Positions 53,801-60,564 of a stretch of 64,000 nucleotides of DNA are shown piece after piece. Numbering within the stretch: the first letter of the stretch is position 1; the number at the start of each line of letters is the position of its first letter. The translations under genes were made by a program, and so were the position numbers. A model generated the notes under the pieces. The model saw only the letters and a list, made by a program, of their open reading frames with translations. It was not told the origin of the DNA and did not search any database. Origin of the DNA: Verrucomicrobiota bacterium (lineage in GTDB: Bacteria > Verrucomicrobiota > Verrucomicrobiia > Chthoniobacterales > SZAS-18); assembly GCA_018240025.1 (NCBI GenBank), contig JAFEGM010000043.1, positions 42,731 to 106,730 of the forward strand, in the 5' to 3' direction.

Positions 53801-56233
53801 ACGTTGTTCGCGGGCGCCGACATCACCACCAATGCGACGCGCACGCCGTCGCTCGGTCGCATCCGTGGGTTCGAGGGCGACGTCTTCGAGGCCCGGACTT
53901 GGCTGCCCACGACCCTCTTTGCCGGCCGTTCGACCTTCGAGGTCATCGCCGGCGGGGACTTGCTGCTGGGCCCGGTGGCGAACCCGTTCCTGCTCCCGAG
54001 CGGCTACAGCAACACTTACTGGTACAAGACCTACTTTTCGACCTTCTCGGAAGCCAGTGCGGTGCGGGCGACCTCGATCGCGGGCGACGTCACTCTCCGC
54101 GCGAGCGTCACCCTGCCGACGGAGGGACTGGGCTCGCCCGTGCCGATCCTGCGGGCCTGGTATGAGAACGTTCTGCTGCTGCCAGCAAACGCCGCGCAAA
54201 CGGCGGCCACGTATCAGCCGTGGCTGCGGCTGGCCGAGACCAGCGTCGTCCCCTTCGCCACGGCCTTCACACTGCAACCAGCCACGCTTCGCGTGCAGGC
54301 TTTCGAGGGGGACGTGAACCTGGTGGGGAACGTGAACTTGCGCCCGGCCTCGGCGGGTTCTGTGGACCTCCTGGCCGCCGGCTCGATCCAGGCGCTCCAG
54401 CCCGCGGGCGTGACGACCTTCGGCGGCACCGAAGCGGTCTCCTGGATTGCCGGTCGAATCAATCTCTCGGACGCTTCTCCCGCTGCTCTGCCTTCCGTCA
54501 CCACTCCCCTGGCCGTGCAGAGCCTGGTCGGCGCCACGCCTGCCGCCACGCAGACGCGGGACGTTTTCGGCGGCTTCAACGCGTTGTTCGCCGAGACCGG
54601 CGCGACTTCCGGGGCCCAGAGCGTGGCCCAAGTGCGGCAGGCGCTGCATGCGGACCCCATCCTGCACGCGGACGATCGGGAGCCGGTGCGGCTCTACGCC
54701 GGCAGCGGAAGCATCTCAGGGCTCACGCTCTACAGCCCGAAGGCGACGCGAATCGTCGCTGGGCGCGATGTCATCGATGTCGCGTTCTACCTCCAGAATG
54801 TGCGCGCCGAGGACGTCAGTGTGGTCGCCGCCGGCCGGGATGTGGTCGCTTTCAGCGAGAATTCTCCGCTCCGCACGCTGGCCCAGTCGTCCGGCAATGC
54901 GCTGGCCTCGGGGGAGGCCGCTCTGGCAGGTGATTTACAGATCGGCGGCCCGGGCTCGTTGCAGGTGCTCGCCGGCCGGAATCTCGACCTGGGGATCGGC
55001 CCGGCACGGGGCGACGGGACTGGCCTCGGGCTGACTTCGATCGGCAACGCGCGGAACCCAGCGCTGCCTTTCGCCGGTGCCTCGATCTTCGCAGGTGCTG
55101 GCCTCGGACCGGTGGCGTCATTGGCTGCCAGCTCGCTGGATTTCACGAAATTCGAGGAACGCTTCCTCGACCCGACCACAGCCGGGGCCGGGGCCGAGCG
55201 CTATCTGCCCGGGCTGCGGCAGCCGCTCGGGCTCGACGAGCAGGCCAGTCTCGAACTGGTTCTCGCCACCTATCGAGCGCTGCCCGTCGACCGACGCAGG
55301 GAGTTGGCACTGGGGATCTTCTACCGCGTACTGCGGGATTCGGCGCGTGACCGCGTCGATCCGAACAGCCCCGCGTTCGGCACCTATCGCGCGGCCGACA
55401 CGGCGTTGGAGGCGCTCTTCCCGGGCAAATCCTGGCAAGGTTCCATCTCGCTGACCTCGCGCCAGATCAAGACCACCAGCGGCGGCGACATCCGGCTTTT
55501 CGCGCCCGGAGGCGGCCTGCTCGTGGGGTTCGACCTGGCGGGCGCGCAAGCGGCGGACCAGGGCATCCTCACGCAGTCGGGAGGGGAAATTGCCATCTTC
55601 ACCCGGGACAGCGTTACGGTCGGGACTTCGCGCATCTTCACGCTCCGAGGAGGCGATATCGTGATCTGGTCTTCGCTCGGCGACATCGCGGCCGGCGCCT
55701 CCTCCAAGACCGTGCAGGCGGCCCCGCCGACCCGCGTGCTCGTCGATCCGCAGAGTGCCGATGTGCAGACCGACTTGGCAGGCTTGGCCACGGGCGGCGG
55801 CATCGGCGTGCTGGCCACGGTGCGCGGGGTCCGCCCGGGAGATGTGGATCTGATTGCTCCCAGCGGCACGGTCGATGCCGGCGACGCCGGCATCCGGGTG
55901 TCGGGCAACCTCAACATCTCGGCCGTGCAGGTCGTCAACGCGGGCAATATCTCCGCGGGAGGCACCTCGACCGGTACTCCGACCGTGAGCGCACCGAATC
56001 TCGGCGGTCTGACGAGCGCGAGTACCGCCTCCGCCGGGGCCACGAGCGGCGCGGCCGAGGCCGCCCGGCAGAATCCGCCAGGGAGCGCCAACCCGGCCAC
56101 GCAGGACCTGCCTTCGATCATCACCGTCGAGGTGCTCGGATACGGCGGGGGCGGGGAGGAGAGCGGGGAAGACGAGCGTCGCAGGCAACAGGCGGAGGCG
56201 TCGGCGAACGTCGCCGAGCGAGTCAGATCATGA
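44894..56233 (+). CDS. Giant TpsA exoprotein, filamentous-haemagglutinin family (DUF3739 C-terminus)
   Basis: A 3779-aa secreted protein, one of the largest in the window. A long N-terminal signal contains ISLTLVLALAWPLRAG. The TPS recognition domain (about 130-290) has WSNFNVGKETTLSFDQ, ILGSIQAGGQVYVLNQNGVIFGG, the NxNG signature. The next 3300 residues are beta-helix repeats (GGRIDLSAGGDLTLLSGAEL, AGNLVLLGSLTD, AGRNLDLGIGP and many similar). The end, LPSIITVEVLGYGGGGE with a charged tail, fits the DUF3739 C-terminus. The frame is unbroken. It should pass through the TpsB pore and act as a surface adhesin or matrix fibre. Its TGA overlaps the ATG of the TPR gene. Confidence 0.92.
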   Translation: MPLPRFLRPVPAPLDRPGGRLRRGISLTLVLALAWPLRAGDLLRGGAGAGGAAPAPPANQPSAGPTVQTATLPRAQDSLARTTQALAAVRAMQSEARNVAVAGPNNLGLNPNRAGAQLPNVVNGLGLNGLQPAPAVPRNLEQPVAGENPVLWQGARLPVQTAASGRTTVTIRQTEPQALLTWSNFNVGKETTLSFDQSLGGAGQVQWVAFNRVLDPSGAPSQILGSIQAGGQVYVLNQNGVIFGGSSQVRVHSLLASSLPLNDNLVSRGLLNNPDLQFLFSQLSVPALASGTMPAFTPTAPGTPTGRNGDIVVQPGAQLTSPTSADGVGGRIALIGPNVRNAGSISTPDGQTILAAGLQVGFAAHPAADPSLRGLDTFVGAVDEFSGSVTNSGLIEVARGNLTMAGANVSQLGAVASSTSVSLNGRIDLIASFASVRSVSNGLLALTPTRTGTVTLGPASVTQILPELASTERVVGTRLALSSLVNVQGQAIYLAPDSTLLAPSANLPADSRRPALGLDGAPLEAGVSLGAGTWLNNAAGLPAFVRNGGQIYLDRGAVIDVAGTRGAAASVTDNIVTAELRGAELADSPLQRDGALRGQSVQIDIRQTGTYNGQAWIGTPLGNVSGYANLVQRTVGVLTTPGGSIALNAGDSVVVQPGAALDVSGGSTDFAGGWVQTTKVISGGRIFDISQATPDRRYDGIYTGFNSFNERYGLTLTSGSTLITAPQFEAGYVQGASGGSLVIRTPGLALDGVLRGEVTVGPRQATTAPTPSRLSLVLQGVSSAAPFRIVPPAIAPTVEIRAGLPQQQAEAFALGLDGRPQGLRLDRLSRVVLDPALFGRSGFGSVSIDNSDGNVVVPAGATLTAQDGGALTLAAANVGVFGQLFAPGGSIAFTVTNLSPAGFLQLSSTQGASTPAPDPGRGTFTLGNEAIVSTAGRVVDRRGLGSDELATAVAGGSISLRAFNANLAAGGVLDVSGGVTVSGTGRIAYGAGGTLALAVGQDPNVASLLGGRLVLESTLRGYSGARGATLSILAPSLQLGGSARAGTLVLGPEFLTQGGFSRFNLGGLGDGVAPAVRVVEGTILRPSTESLLAELEGSEIRLRRVRQPEGVRAPASLALNAPGVTDTFNPAIRLVRGDIVFAAGASVLTDAGASVSLSADTVALLGQIRAPGGGISVEGSSNAALAFENTSVALPTVHLGPQSLLSAAGAIVLTPQTPGYRTGSVLPGGTIRVSGNLVAEAGSLLDVSGTSGTLDLAPGFSGRSLTNAPTGLQLLPTRVESNGGTITLVGGQELFVDATLRGQSGGPTALGGTLNVSSGRLQALNAAPLTPLEVRLEITAAGPTIPTSFYPVGGNAIDRPVLGLDGRPLGSFGHISAETLGQGGFGAISLGGTIGFRGPVALAAGRSLTLGASGIVQADAAVTLEAPYLRLGQAFRGPLTPTQLQNEQSVFNVDGAPFFAPPTFGAGSLSLRGQLVDLGNVSLQQIGQLSVFAPGGDVRGDGTVAVRGQLAIEAGQIYPTTGTRLTLTAYDSIAGGNSVLGSIRVLQSGTRSLPYSAAGRLTLAATLLDLDGTLRAPFGQIEVGVAANPERRDLLTGLALPVTRTLTLGARSSLSVSGLDPLTGEALRLPYGTVLNGISWLDPAGTDITVAGAPERNISIAGLNVTQLPGATVDLRGGGDLYAYRWVPGNGGSRDVLAAPGSFAVLPSYQAAYAPLDPNYAGAAAPGERVWLEGGAGLPPGFYTVLPARYALLEGAFLVTPKTSDPTAASLQPDGAALVSGYRFNAFESGQTGSPLRSAFEVAPAKVVRSRSEYVDSFANAFFTASAASRDTPPNRLPRDSGRLAFAALQSLRIEGTLRAAAPEGARGGLVDIASPTEIFIGTDRAAAPTGALFLDAAMLSAFGAESLLIGGSRSSAGTNSAVQVLSRSVTVDNATAPLSGTDLILVAGRTLDLRPGSQVRSSGGSSAGLDPLVFGDAAVPGSGEGALVRVSASGAPAVTRFGLDSSNSAVRLQIGRGAQLEGNALVVDSTGATVLADDARLRGANSLLSSSRISLALAAAELSPNAGLVLSASLLAGLQNGATSLSLLSYSSIDLYGGGILGNASLGRLSLSTAQIRGFVPQGETAVLSAGEIVLTNATGRSPQTEAISAGAGALELRASLLRLGEAESAGTSESLLRFDQFGSIRLAASNAIVAGRNQTILAQGDLTLATPVLVSTTAGRTRLEASGNLAVVGAAAGGSPVTPGLGGRLALQGAAVALGASIDLPSGAFSARATTGDLRVTGSLSVAGVTRTLNDVSSATPAGQITLEAAEGSVLLQSGASISVSAAQPDALAGTLSVAAPRGRFALEGALLGTGRGAEFSLDVGSLASTFALDRSLNDGGFREQRSLRIRQGGLTLDGLALSRNYLVSVDQGPLVVSGRVDASGATGGRIDLSAGGDLTLLSGAELSAAGAAFDRASLGGTISLATRTGQIDLRAGAILDLRVGEGMGGDLHLRAPRLESPAGVAVAPLSAAVRGARSVVVEGFSVLDAASVTPAALEPLQPAAWAAANTFMAGEADLRARLLADQPGLSGVLHLRPGIEIVNSLGDLVLNADWDFSTWRFGVRQAVVDALGNPLSNRAGVPILAGAEPGVLTLRAAGNLVLLGSLTDGFGTGGGAIDIPNDLGVPSARWREELLPLFANGSAQASWSFRLTAGADLTAADVQRVRPLAALSEGSGSLQLGRDGGQNVSFQPGRNAVAGPVINGRFQVIRTGAGAIDIAAGRDVQLLNPFATIYTAGARTPDPRLGGTFDTPILNAAGGTAQLGAVQQSPVYAAQFSQGGGNVSVRAQGDIVHLTRDQNGRLVDDSQRELPTNWLYRRGFVDPATGRFGVGRFGDLASTAWWVDFSNFFQGVGALGGGNVSLTAGRDIRNVDAVIPTNGRLPGRTASGLAADPTGVALVELGGGDLAVRAGRNLDAGIYYVERGEATLFAGADITTNATRTPSLGRIRGFEGDVFEARTWLPTTLFAGRSTFEVIAGGDLLLGPVANPFLLPSGYSNTYWYKTYFSTFSEASAVRATSIAGDVTLRASVTLPTEGLGSPVPILRAWYENVLLLPANAAQTAATYQPWLRLAETSVVPFATAFTLQPATLRVQAFEGDVNLVGNVNLRPASAGSVDLLAAGSIQALQPAGVTTFGGTEAVSWIAGRINLSDASPAALPSVTTPLAVQSLVGATPAATQTRDVFGGFNALFAETGATSGAQSVAQVRQALHADPILHADDREPVRLYAGSGSISGLTLYSPKATRIVAGRDVIDVAFYLQNVRAEDVSVVAAGRDVVAFSENSPLRTLAQSSGNALASGEAALAGDLQIGGPGSLQVLAGRNLDLGIGPARGDGTGLGLTSIGNARNPALPFAGASIFAGAGLGPVASLAASSLDFTKFEERFLDPTTAGAGAERYLPGLRQPLGLDEQASLELVLATYRALPVDRRRELALGIFYRVLRDSARDRVDPNSPAFGTYRAADTALEALFPGKSWQGSISLTSRQIKTTSGGDIRLFAPGGGLLVGFDLAGAQAADQGILTQSGGEIAIFTRDSVTVGTSRIFTLRGGDIVIWSSLGDIAAGASSKTVQAAPPTRVLVDPQSADVQTDLAGLATGGGIGVLATVRGVRPGDVDLIAPSGTVDAGDAGIRVSGNLNISAVQVVNAGNISAGGTSTGTPTVSAPNLGGLTSASTASAGATSGAAEAARQNPPGSANPATQDLPSIITVEVLGYGGGGEESGEDERRRQQAEASANVAERVRS

Positions 56234-57972
56234 TCGTCGACGAGGACGAAGACTATACCACGGCCGTCGAGCGCCAGCGCCGCCGACGCTGGCTGGCCTG
56301 GACTGCTGCGGCCCTTCTCTTGGGCGCAGTGCTCTGGCTGGCGGCGCGGCCGGCTTTCCGAGAAGTGAAGCGTTGGCAGGCGAAGCGCCTCGCTGCGGCA
56401 GCCGCGCAGAGCCTGGCAGCCGGGCAGATCGCGGAAGCGGCGCGGCAGGCGGGAGATGCCGCTCGACTGAGCTGGTCGGAGGTCGAGCCGCGCCGCTTGC
56501 TGGCGTTGGTCTCGGCGAGACTGGGTCAGCCCGCCGACGCGCAAAGGTTCTGGATGGGATTGCGGCAGGACGGCCACCCGCCCAGCCCGGCAGATCGCCT
56601 TGCCTTGGCGGAAGCAGCGTTCGCGTTAGGCGACGTGGCCGGAGCCAAGGGGGAACTTCTCGCCGCCGGAAGGGCTGGCGTCGATCAGCCCCAAGCCAAG
56701 TTGCTCCAGGCGGAGATGGCCTTGGTGGAGGGGCGCCTCACCGACGCAGCGGGCTGGAGTAGCTCCCTCCTCGAGGACACCTGGATCTCGGAGCAGGCGC
56801 GGTTCCGCGCCGCGGCGCTGCTCGCCGAGACGGGCTCGGAAGCGGCGTGGAGACAAGCGCTGTCGACGATGGTGTCGCTGACCTCCGCGGGGCGCCCGCT
56901 GGCCTTCGAGGCCGCGCTTTGGCAGGCGCGGCACCCCCGCGTGCGTTTCGAATCCGAACGGACCTCCGACGCAGACCTGCTCGCGCTGCTGGAGACGGCC
57001 AACCCAGCCAGCGCGAAGCTGAAAATCGTTGTGGCCGAGTTGGAGTTGCGGCAACGACCTGCAGCGCGCGAGCCCGTGCTTTCGCGACTGCTGGCTCGCT
57101 TCTCCGAAGCCGACACCGCGGAGCGGCTCCAGCTCGCCCGTTGGCTGCTCGCTCAGCAAGAGCCGCTCCGGGCCTTGGCTGTACTCGACGCTCGCTCGGT
57201 CCGGGGGCGCGGAGAACTCTTGGAGCTCCGGTTGCAGGCGCTGCTGAGTGCCGGGCAATGGGGGCTCGCGGGGGAAGAACTGCGGCTCAGTCGGCACGAT
57301 CTCGACCAGTGCGTCCGCGAGCAGTTTTTGGCGCGAATCGCTCATTTCGAAGGCGAGCCCGCAAGAGCGGAAGGCCATTGGCAACAGGCGAAGCAATTCG
57401 CTGCCGGCAACCCCACTCGCCTCCTCCAGATGGCCCGAAACGCCGAAGTGGCTGGGGCGTTGACTCATGCCGAGACCGCCTTCCGCCAGGCGGCCGAACT
57501 GGAGCCCGGCAGTTGGGGAACGCAGGACGCCTGCCTGCAGTTTCATCTCCGACACGGGCAGACCGGCCGGGTGGCCAAACGATTGTCCCAAATGCAGCGC
57601 CGCTGGCCGGGAGAGGCGAGCCTGGCCGCTCGCGCGGCCTACTTCGCGGCCCTCGCGGGCGAAGCCGGAGAAATGCTCCCAAGTGGTGTGACGCCCGCAG
57701 CTCAAACGTCCGAATGGTATGCTCGGGCGGGGCTGGCGTTGCGTCATCTGCGTCAGGGTGATGCCGCGAAGTCCCTGGCGGTGCTCCCCACGGGTCAGCC
57801 GGAGGAGCTGAACGAGCCGCCGCAAGTCCGGGTGATTCGCGCCGCGGCGCTCCGGCGGGCCGGCTTTCTCGACGAAGCCAAGGCGGTGTTGAATCGAGTT
57901 CGTCGCGCCGAACTCCAGTTCCAGGAGGAGAAGGCGCTCTTCGATCAGGCTCTCGGACTTGGAGATTCCTAG
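56230..57972 (+). CDS. Membrane-anchored TPR-like protein
   Basis: A 580-aa protein. A cytoplasmic start (MIVDEDEDYTTAVERQRRRR) and one helix (WLAWTAAALLLGAVLWLAA) place the bulk in the periplasm. The rest is all-helical, TPR/HEAT-like (AAAQSLAAGQIAEAARQAGD, ARFRAAALLAETGSEAAWRQ, AGLALRHLRQGDAAKSLAVL). It overlaps the TpsA stop by 4 bp (ATGA), so it is likely made with TpsA. TPR proteins often hold partners together; it may support TpsA export or assembly (inference). Confidence 0.82.
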   Translation: MIVDEDEDYTTAVERQRRRRWLAWTAAALLLGAVLWLAARPAFREVKRWQAKRLAAAAAQSLAAGQIAEAARQAGDAARLSWSEVEPRRLLALVSARLGQPADAQRFWMGLRQDGHPPSPADRLALAEAAFALGDVAGAKGELLAAGRAGVDQPQAKLLQAEMALVEGRLTDAAGWSSSLLEDTWISEQARFRAAALLAETGSEAAWRQALSTMVSLTSAGRPLAFEAALWQARHPRVRFESERTSDADLLALLETANPASAKLKIVVAELELRQRPAAREPVLSRLLARFSEADTAERLQLARWLLAQQEPLRALAVLDARSVRGRGELLELRLQALLSAGQWGLAGEELRLSRHDLDQCVREQFLARIAHFEGEPARAEGHWQQAKQFAAGNPTRLLQMARNAEVAGALTHAETAFRQAAELEPGSWGTQDACLQFHLRHGQTGRVAKRLSQMQRRWPGEASLAARAAYFAALAGEAGEMLPSGVTPAAQTSEWYARAGLALRHLRQGDAAKSLAVLPTGQPEELNEPPQVRVIRAAALRRAGFLDEAKAVLNRVRRAELQFQEEKALFDQALGLGDS

Positions 57973-57973
57973 C

Positions 57974-58819
57974 ATGATACCCTTCCGTAAATTTGCCTGC
58001 CTCTGGCCGCTCCTCCTTCTCTGCCTCGCTCTGCCGCGCGCGGCCGCCGGAGACGTCTCCATTGGAGAAAGCTATGTGCAGGGACGCCGCCTGATCCGCG
58101 GGGACGGCTTGGCGAAGGATCCCGAACAAGGACTTCGCTTGATTCGGCCCTTGGCGGAGAAGGGGCACGCCCCCTCGCAGCATCTCCTTGGCTGGTGTCT
58201 GCTCGAAGGTGTGGGCACCGAGCGCGACCGAGCCCAAGCGCTGGTCTGGATGACGCGCGCGGCCGAGCAGGAGGATCGCGAGGCGCAAACCAACCTCGGG
58301 CTGATGCATCTGAAGGGACTGGGCACCTCGCGCAGCGTCGCTCTGGCCGTGACCTGGCTCACGCGAGCCGCCGAGGGGGGCGGCGTTCGTGCCCGTCGGG
58401 AGTTGGCGGAATTGCTCTATTTCGGGGCCCCGGACCAGCAGCCGGATCGTGCCGCGGCCGTACCATGGCTCCGCGCGGCGTCCGAAGCAGGCGAGGCTTG
58501 GGCGCAGAATCTCTGGGGATCCATGCTTGAGCATGGACAGGGCGGCGTGCGGCAGGACTGGGCTGCGGCAGTGGTCTGGTTCAAGGCCGCGGCGATGCAG
58601 GGACACGGCCTCGCCCAAGCCAACTTGGCGCGCTGCTACTTCAACGGCCAAGGGATCGGTCGGGACCGAGCCGAAGCATTCGTCTGGGCGTCGCTGAGCG
58701 CCCGGCAGAAACAAATCGTGGGCGAGCGTTTTCTCGAAGTCGTGCTCGATGGCGCGACGGAGTCGGAGAAGACGGAAGGCGACCGCCGGCTGCAGGATCG
58801 GCTGAACGCCGCTCGGTGA
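57974..58819 (+). CDS. Sel1-repeat exported protein
   Basis: A 281-aa exported protein. The signal peptide is LWPLLLLCLALPRAAAG. At least five Sel1 repeats follow, with the G-x-G-x3-D-x3-A pattern (GDGLAKDPEQGLRLIRP, GVGTERDRAQALVWMTRAAE, GLGTSRSVALAVTWLTRAAE, GQGGVRQDWAAAVVWFKAAA, GQGIGRDRAEAFVWASLSA). It starts 1 bp after the TPR gene and closes the operon. Sel1 proteins are scaffolds; it may join the TPR protein in a periplasmic complex. Confidence 0.87.
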   Translation: MIPFRKFACLWPLLLLCLALPRAAAGDVSIGESYVQGRRLIRGDGLAKDPEQGLRLIRPLAEKGHAPSQHLLGWCLLEGVGTERDRAQALVWMTRAAEQEDREAQTNLGLMHLKGLGTSRSVALAVTWLTRAAEGGGVRARRELAELLYFGAPDQQPDRAAAVPWLRAASEAGEAWAQNLWGSMLEHGQGGVRQDWAAAVVWFKAAAMQGHGLAQANLARCYFNGQGIGRDRAEAFVWASLSARQKQIVGERFLEVVLDGATESEKTEGDRRLQDRLNAAR

Positions 58820-58921
58820 GACGAGCTCAGCTCTGTTCCTTCGATCTTTGGGCCCCGACTCCACCGCCGAGGCAGTGCACTCGACTCGGGCGTTTGCGCA
58901 GTCCCGAGTAACATTCTCGCC

Positions 58922-59725
58922 ATGAGAGAAGTTGGGCTGGCGAGACTCGGCCGTTCCGGCCGATGGGTAGACAGCTGTGGATATTGCCGAACTTCCTTAT
59001 GTCAGCGCGAGCGCCGCGGCGGGCCCCGTGGGGGCGGGACGCTGGAGCCTGCCAAGCGGGCAGACACCCCGACTTCAGAAAGCGTCGAGATCGAGCGCGA
59101 GGAATACCGCCGGCAACTGGCCGGGCTGCAGGCTGAGCTGGCGCGGTTGCAACCCAGGCTCTTGCGCTCCCGCCATGCTCTGGTCGTCGTGATCGAAGGA
59201 GAAGAAGGCACCGGAAGGCGAGGCATCACGGATCGCCTGATCAAGCGGCTGGACCGGCGCACCCTTCAGGTCCATTCGAAGGCCGAACCCACTCCGCGGG
59301 AGCGAGCCCACCATCCGCTTTGGCGCTTCTGGATGCAGCTGCCACCGCGAGGGCACATCGGCGTCTTTGAGCACTCCTGGCACTCCGAACTGCTGCTCGA
59401 GCGGTTGGAAGGACTGCGCCCGCTTGCGAGATGGCATCGCTCTTGTCGGGAAGCCGGTGAGTTCGAGCGTTGGCTGGCGGACGACGGCGCCGTGCTGGTG
59501 AAGCTCTATCTGCAGTCGGTCGGGAAAGCGCTTTGCTCTGCTGCCGGATCGGACACTGGGCATCGGCCTTCGCCCGCGTGGCGTGCAGCCGCAGACGAGC
59601 TCATCGCCCGGACCCACCATGAACACTCGCCGTGGCAAGTCGTGCCGGTGACGTGTAAGCGATCGGCGCGGTTGGAGGCGCTCCGCCGGGTATTGGCAGC
59701 CTTGCATGGACTCGGCTTGGCTTGA
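58922..59725 (+). CDS. Degenerate polyphosphate kinase 2 (PPK2)-like protein
   Basis: Up to 267 aa. Residues 58-265 follow the PPK2 layout: EEYRRQLAGLQAELARLQ, the Walker A place VVVIEGEEGTGRRG, FEHSWHSELLLERLEG at Walker B and EHSPWQVVPVTCKRSARLEA near the end. Key residues have changed: the P-loop G-KG Lys is Arg (TGRRG rather than AGKGG), and the usual FDRSWYNR is FEHSWHSE. The lid region with conserved Arg residues is shortened (YLQSVGKALCSAAGSDTGHR). It is therefore probably not an active kinase. The first 50 residues are Arg/Gly-rich and not family-like, so the true start may lie inside. PPK2 normally uses polyphosphate to phosphorylate nucleotides. Confidence 0.7.
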   Translation: MREVGLARLGRSGRWVDSCGYCRTSLCQRERRGGPRGGGTLEPAKRADTPTSESVEIEREEYRRQLAGLQAELARLQPRLLRSRHALVVVIEGEEGTGRRGITDRLIKRLDRRTLQVHSKAEPTPRERAHHPLWRFWMQLPPRGHIGVFEHSWHSELLLERLEGLRPLARWHRSCREAGEFERWLADDGAVLVKLYLQSVGKALCSAAGSDTGHRPSPAWRAAADELIARTHHEHSPWQVVPVTCKRSARLEALRRVLAALHGLGLA

Positions 59726-59819
59726 AGTTCGTCACCGCAGATCGGTCGAGGATGGCCTGAGCGACAAAGTTTTCACCGATCACTTGTTGTGCAGCCGGAG
59801 AACGGTCGAAGGAGTTGCC

Positions 59820-60041
59820 ATGCGTCCATCCACCGAGTTTGGGCTTTCGCCTGCGATGGCCTTTTTCTTGCAGGGGATCACAGAGGATGAACAGCGCTGG
59901 CTGCGCCGGAAAACGATGCTTCAGGCCCAGGACGCCCTGCGCCACCCGCCCCAGCGGGAACGAGAAGTGACCGAAGCGAGATTCTGGATCTCGGCCGCGA
60001 TGCTTCTGATGGCCACCGAGTTCGGAGCGAAAGATAGCTGA
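59820..60041 (+). CDS. Hypothetical protein, 73 aa
   Basis: A small soluble protein (MRPSTEFGLSPAMAFFLQGI, WLRRKTMLQAQDALRHPP, ARFWISAAMLLMATEFG). AAGGAG lies 7 bp before the ATG at 59820, which decides the start over a frame 38 codons longer. No family is recognised. It lies 94 bp after the PPK2-like gene. Confidence 0.6.
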   Translation: MRPSTEFGLSPAMAFFLQGITEDEQRWLRRKTMLQAQDALRHPPQREREVTEARFWISAAMLLMATEFGAKDS

Positions 60042-60092
60042 GGCATTTCCGGCGGCTGCGTGGACGGGATCGCCGTCCGCTTCGTTCGCAGC

Positions 60093-60482
60093 TCAGGTGT
60101 CCTCGCGCACCAGCTCGAGTTCGGAGCCACAGGAGAGGTGGCGCCCATTCTGCCAGGCTCGCGGATCACCCAGGCTGAAGGTGACGTGGCAGCGAGGACA
60201 TTGTATCCACCCGTCGCGGCCAAGCGTGGCCACGAGAGGACCTTGCCGACGCGCCCGCTCCTCCTTCTTGCCTTCGTGTTGGAACCAGATTGCAGCCGCC
60301 AGAAAGCCGGCCAGGCCCGCCGCGATTCCCCAGGCAAGCGCTCGCGGGGCCTCCGCCAGAACCGGTGCAGCGCTGTCAGCCGCTGCCCAAGCCCGCCAGA
60401 GAAATCCGCCGACGCAAAGGCTGAAGGCGAGCACCGCCGGAAAGAAGGCTCGGCGCCAAGGGGATGGAAGGTGCTCCTGCAT
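60093..60482 (-). CDS. Membrane protein with C-terminal zinc-ribbon-like motif
   Basis: A 129-aa protein with two helices (AFFPAVLAFSLCVGGFLWRA, LAWGIAAGLAGFLAAAIWF) and a cytoplasmic end IQCPRCHVTFSLGDPRAWQN with a later SCGSEL. Only three Cys (C-x2-C ... C) are seen, so the zinc site is incomplete or uses a His. No family recognised. It is convergent with the preceding hypothetical gene. Confidence 0.65.
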   Translation of the reverse strand: MQEHLPSPWRRAFFPAVLAFSLCVGGFLWRAWAAADSAAPVLAEAPRALAWGIAAGLAGFLAAAIWFQHEGKKEERARRQGPLVATLGRDGWIQCPRCHVTFSLGDPRAWQNGRHLSCGSELELVREDT

Positions 60483-60564
60483 GGTCGCTGGCTTGTCCCG
60501 CCCACCGCGGTTCCAGCAGCGCGATTCTCACCCACGACCGTGCGGATGACACGTTACGCGATCG

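Noticed and set aside
48386..54667. Two 890-958-codon frames antisense to TpsA
   Set aside because: Both are shadows produced by the codon bias of TpsA; they lack start sites, domains and ribosome sites.
44894..58819. Contact-dependent inhibition (CdiBA/I) locus
   Set aside because: TpsA lacks a recognisable variable toxin end, and the following genes are TPR and Sel1 proteins, not a small immunity gene.
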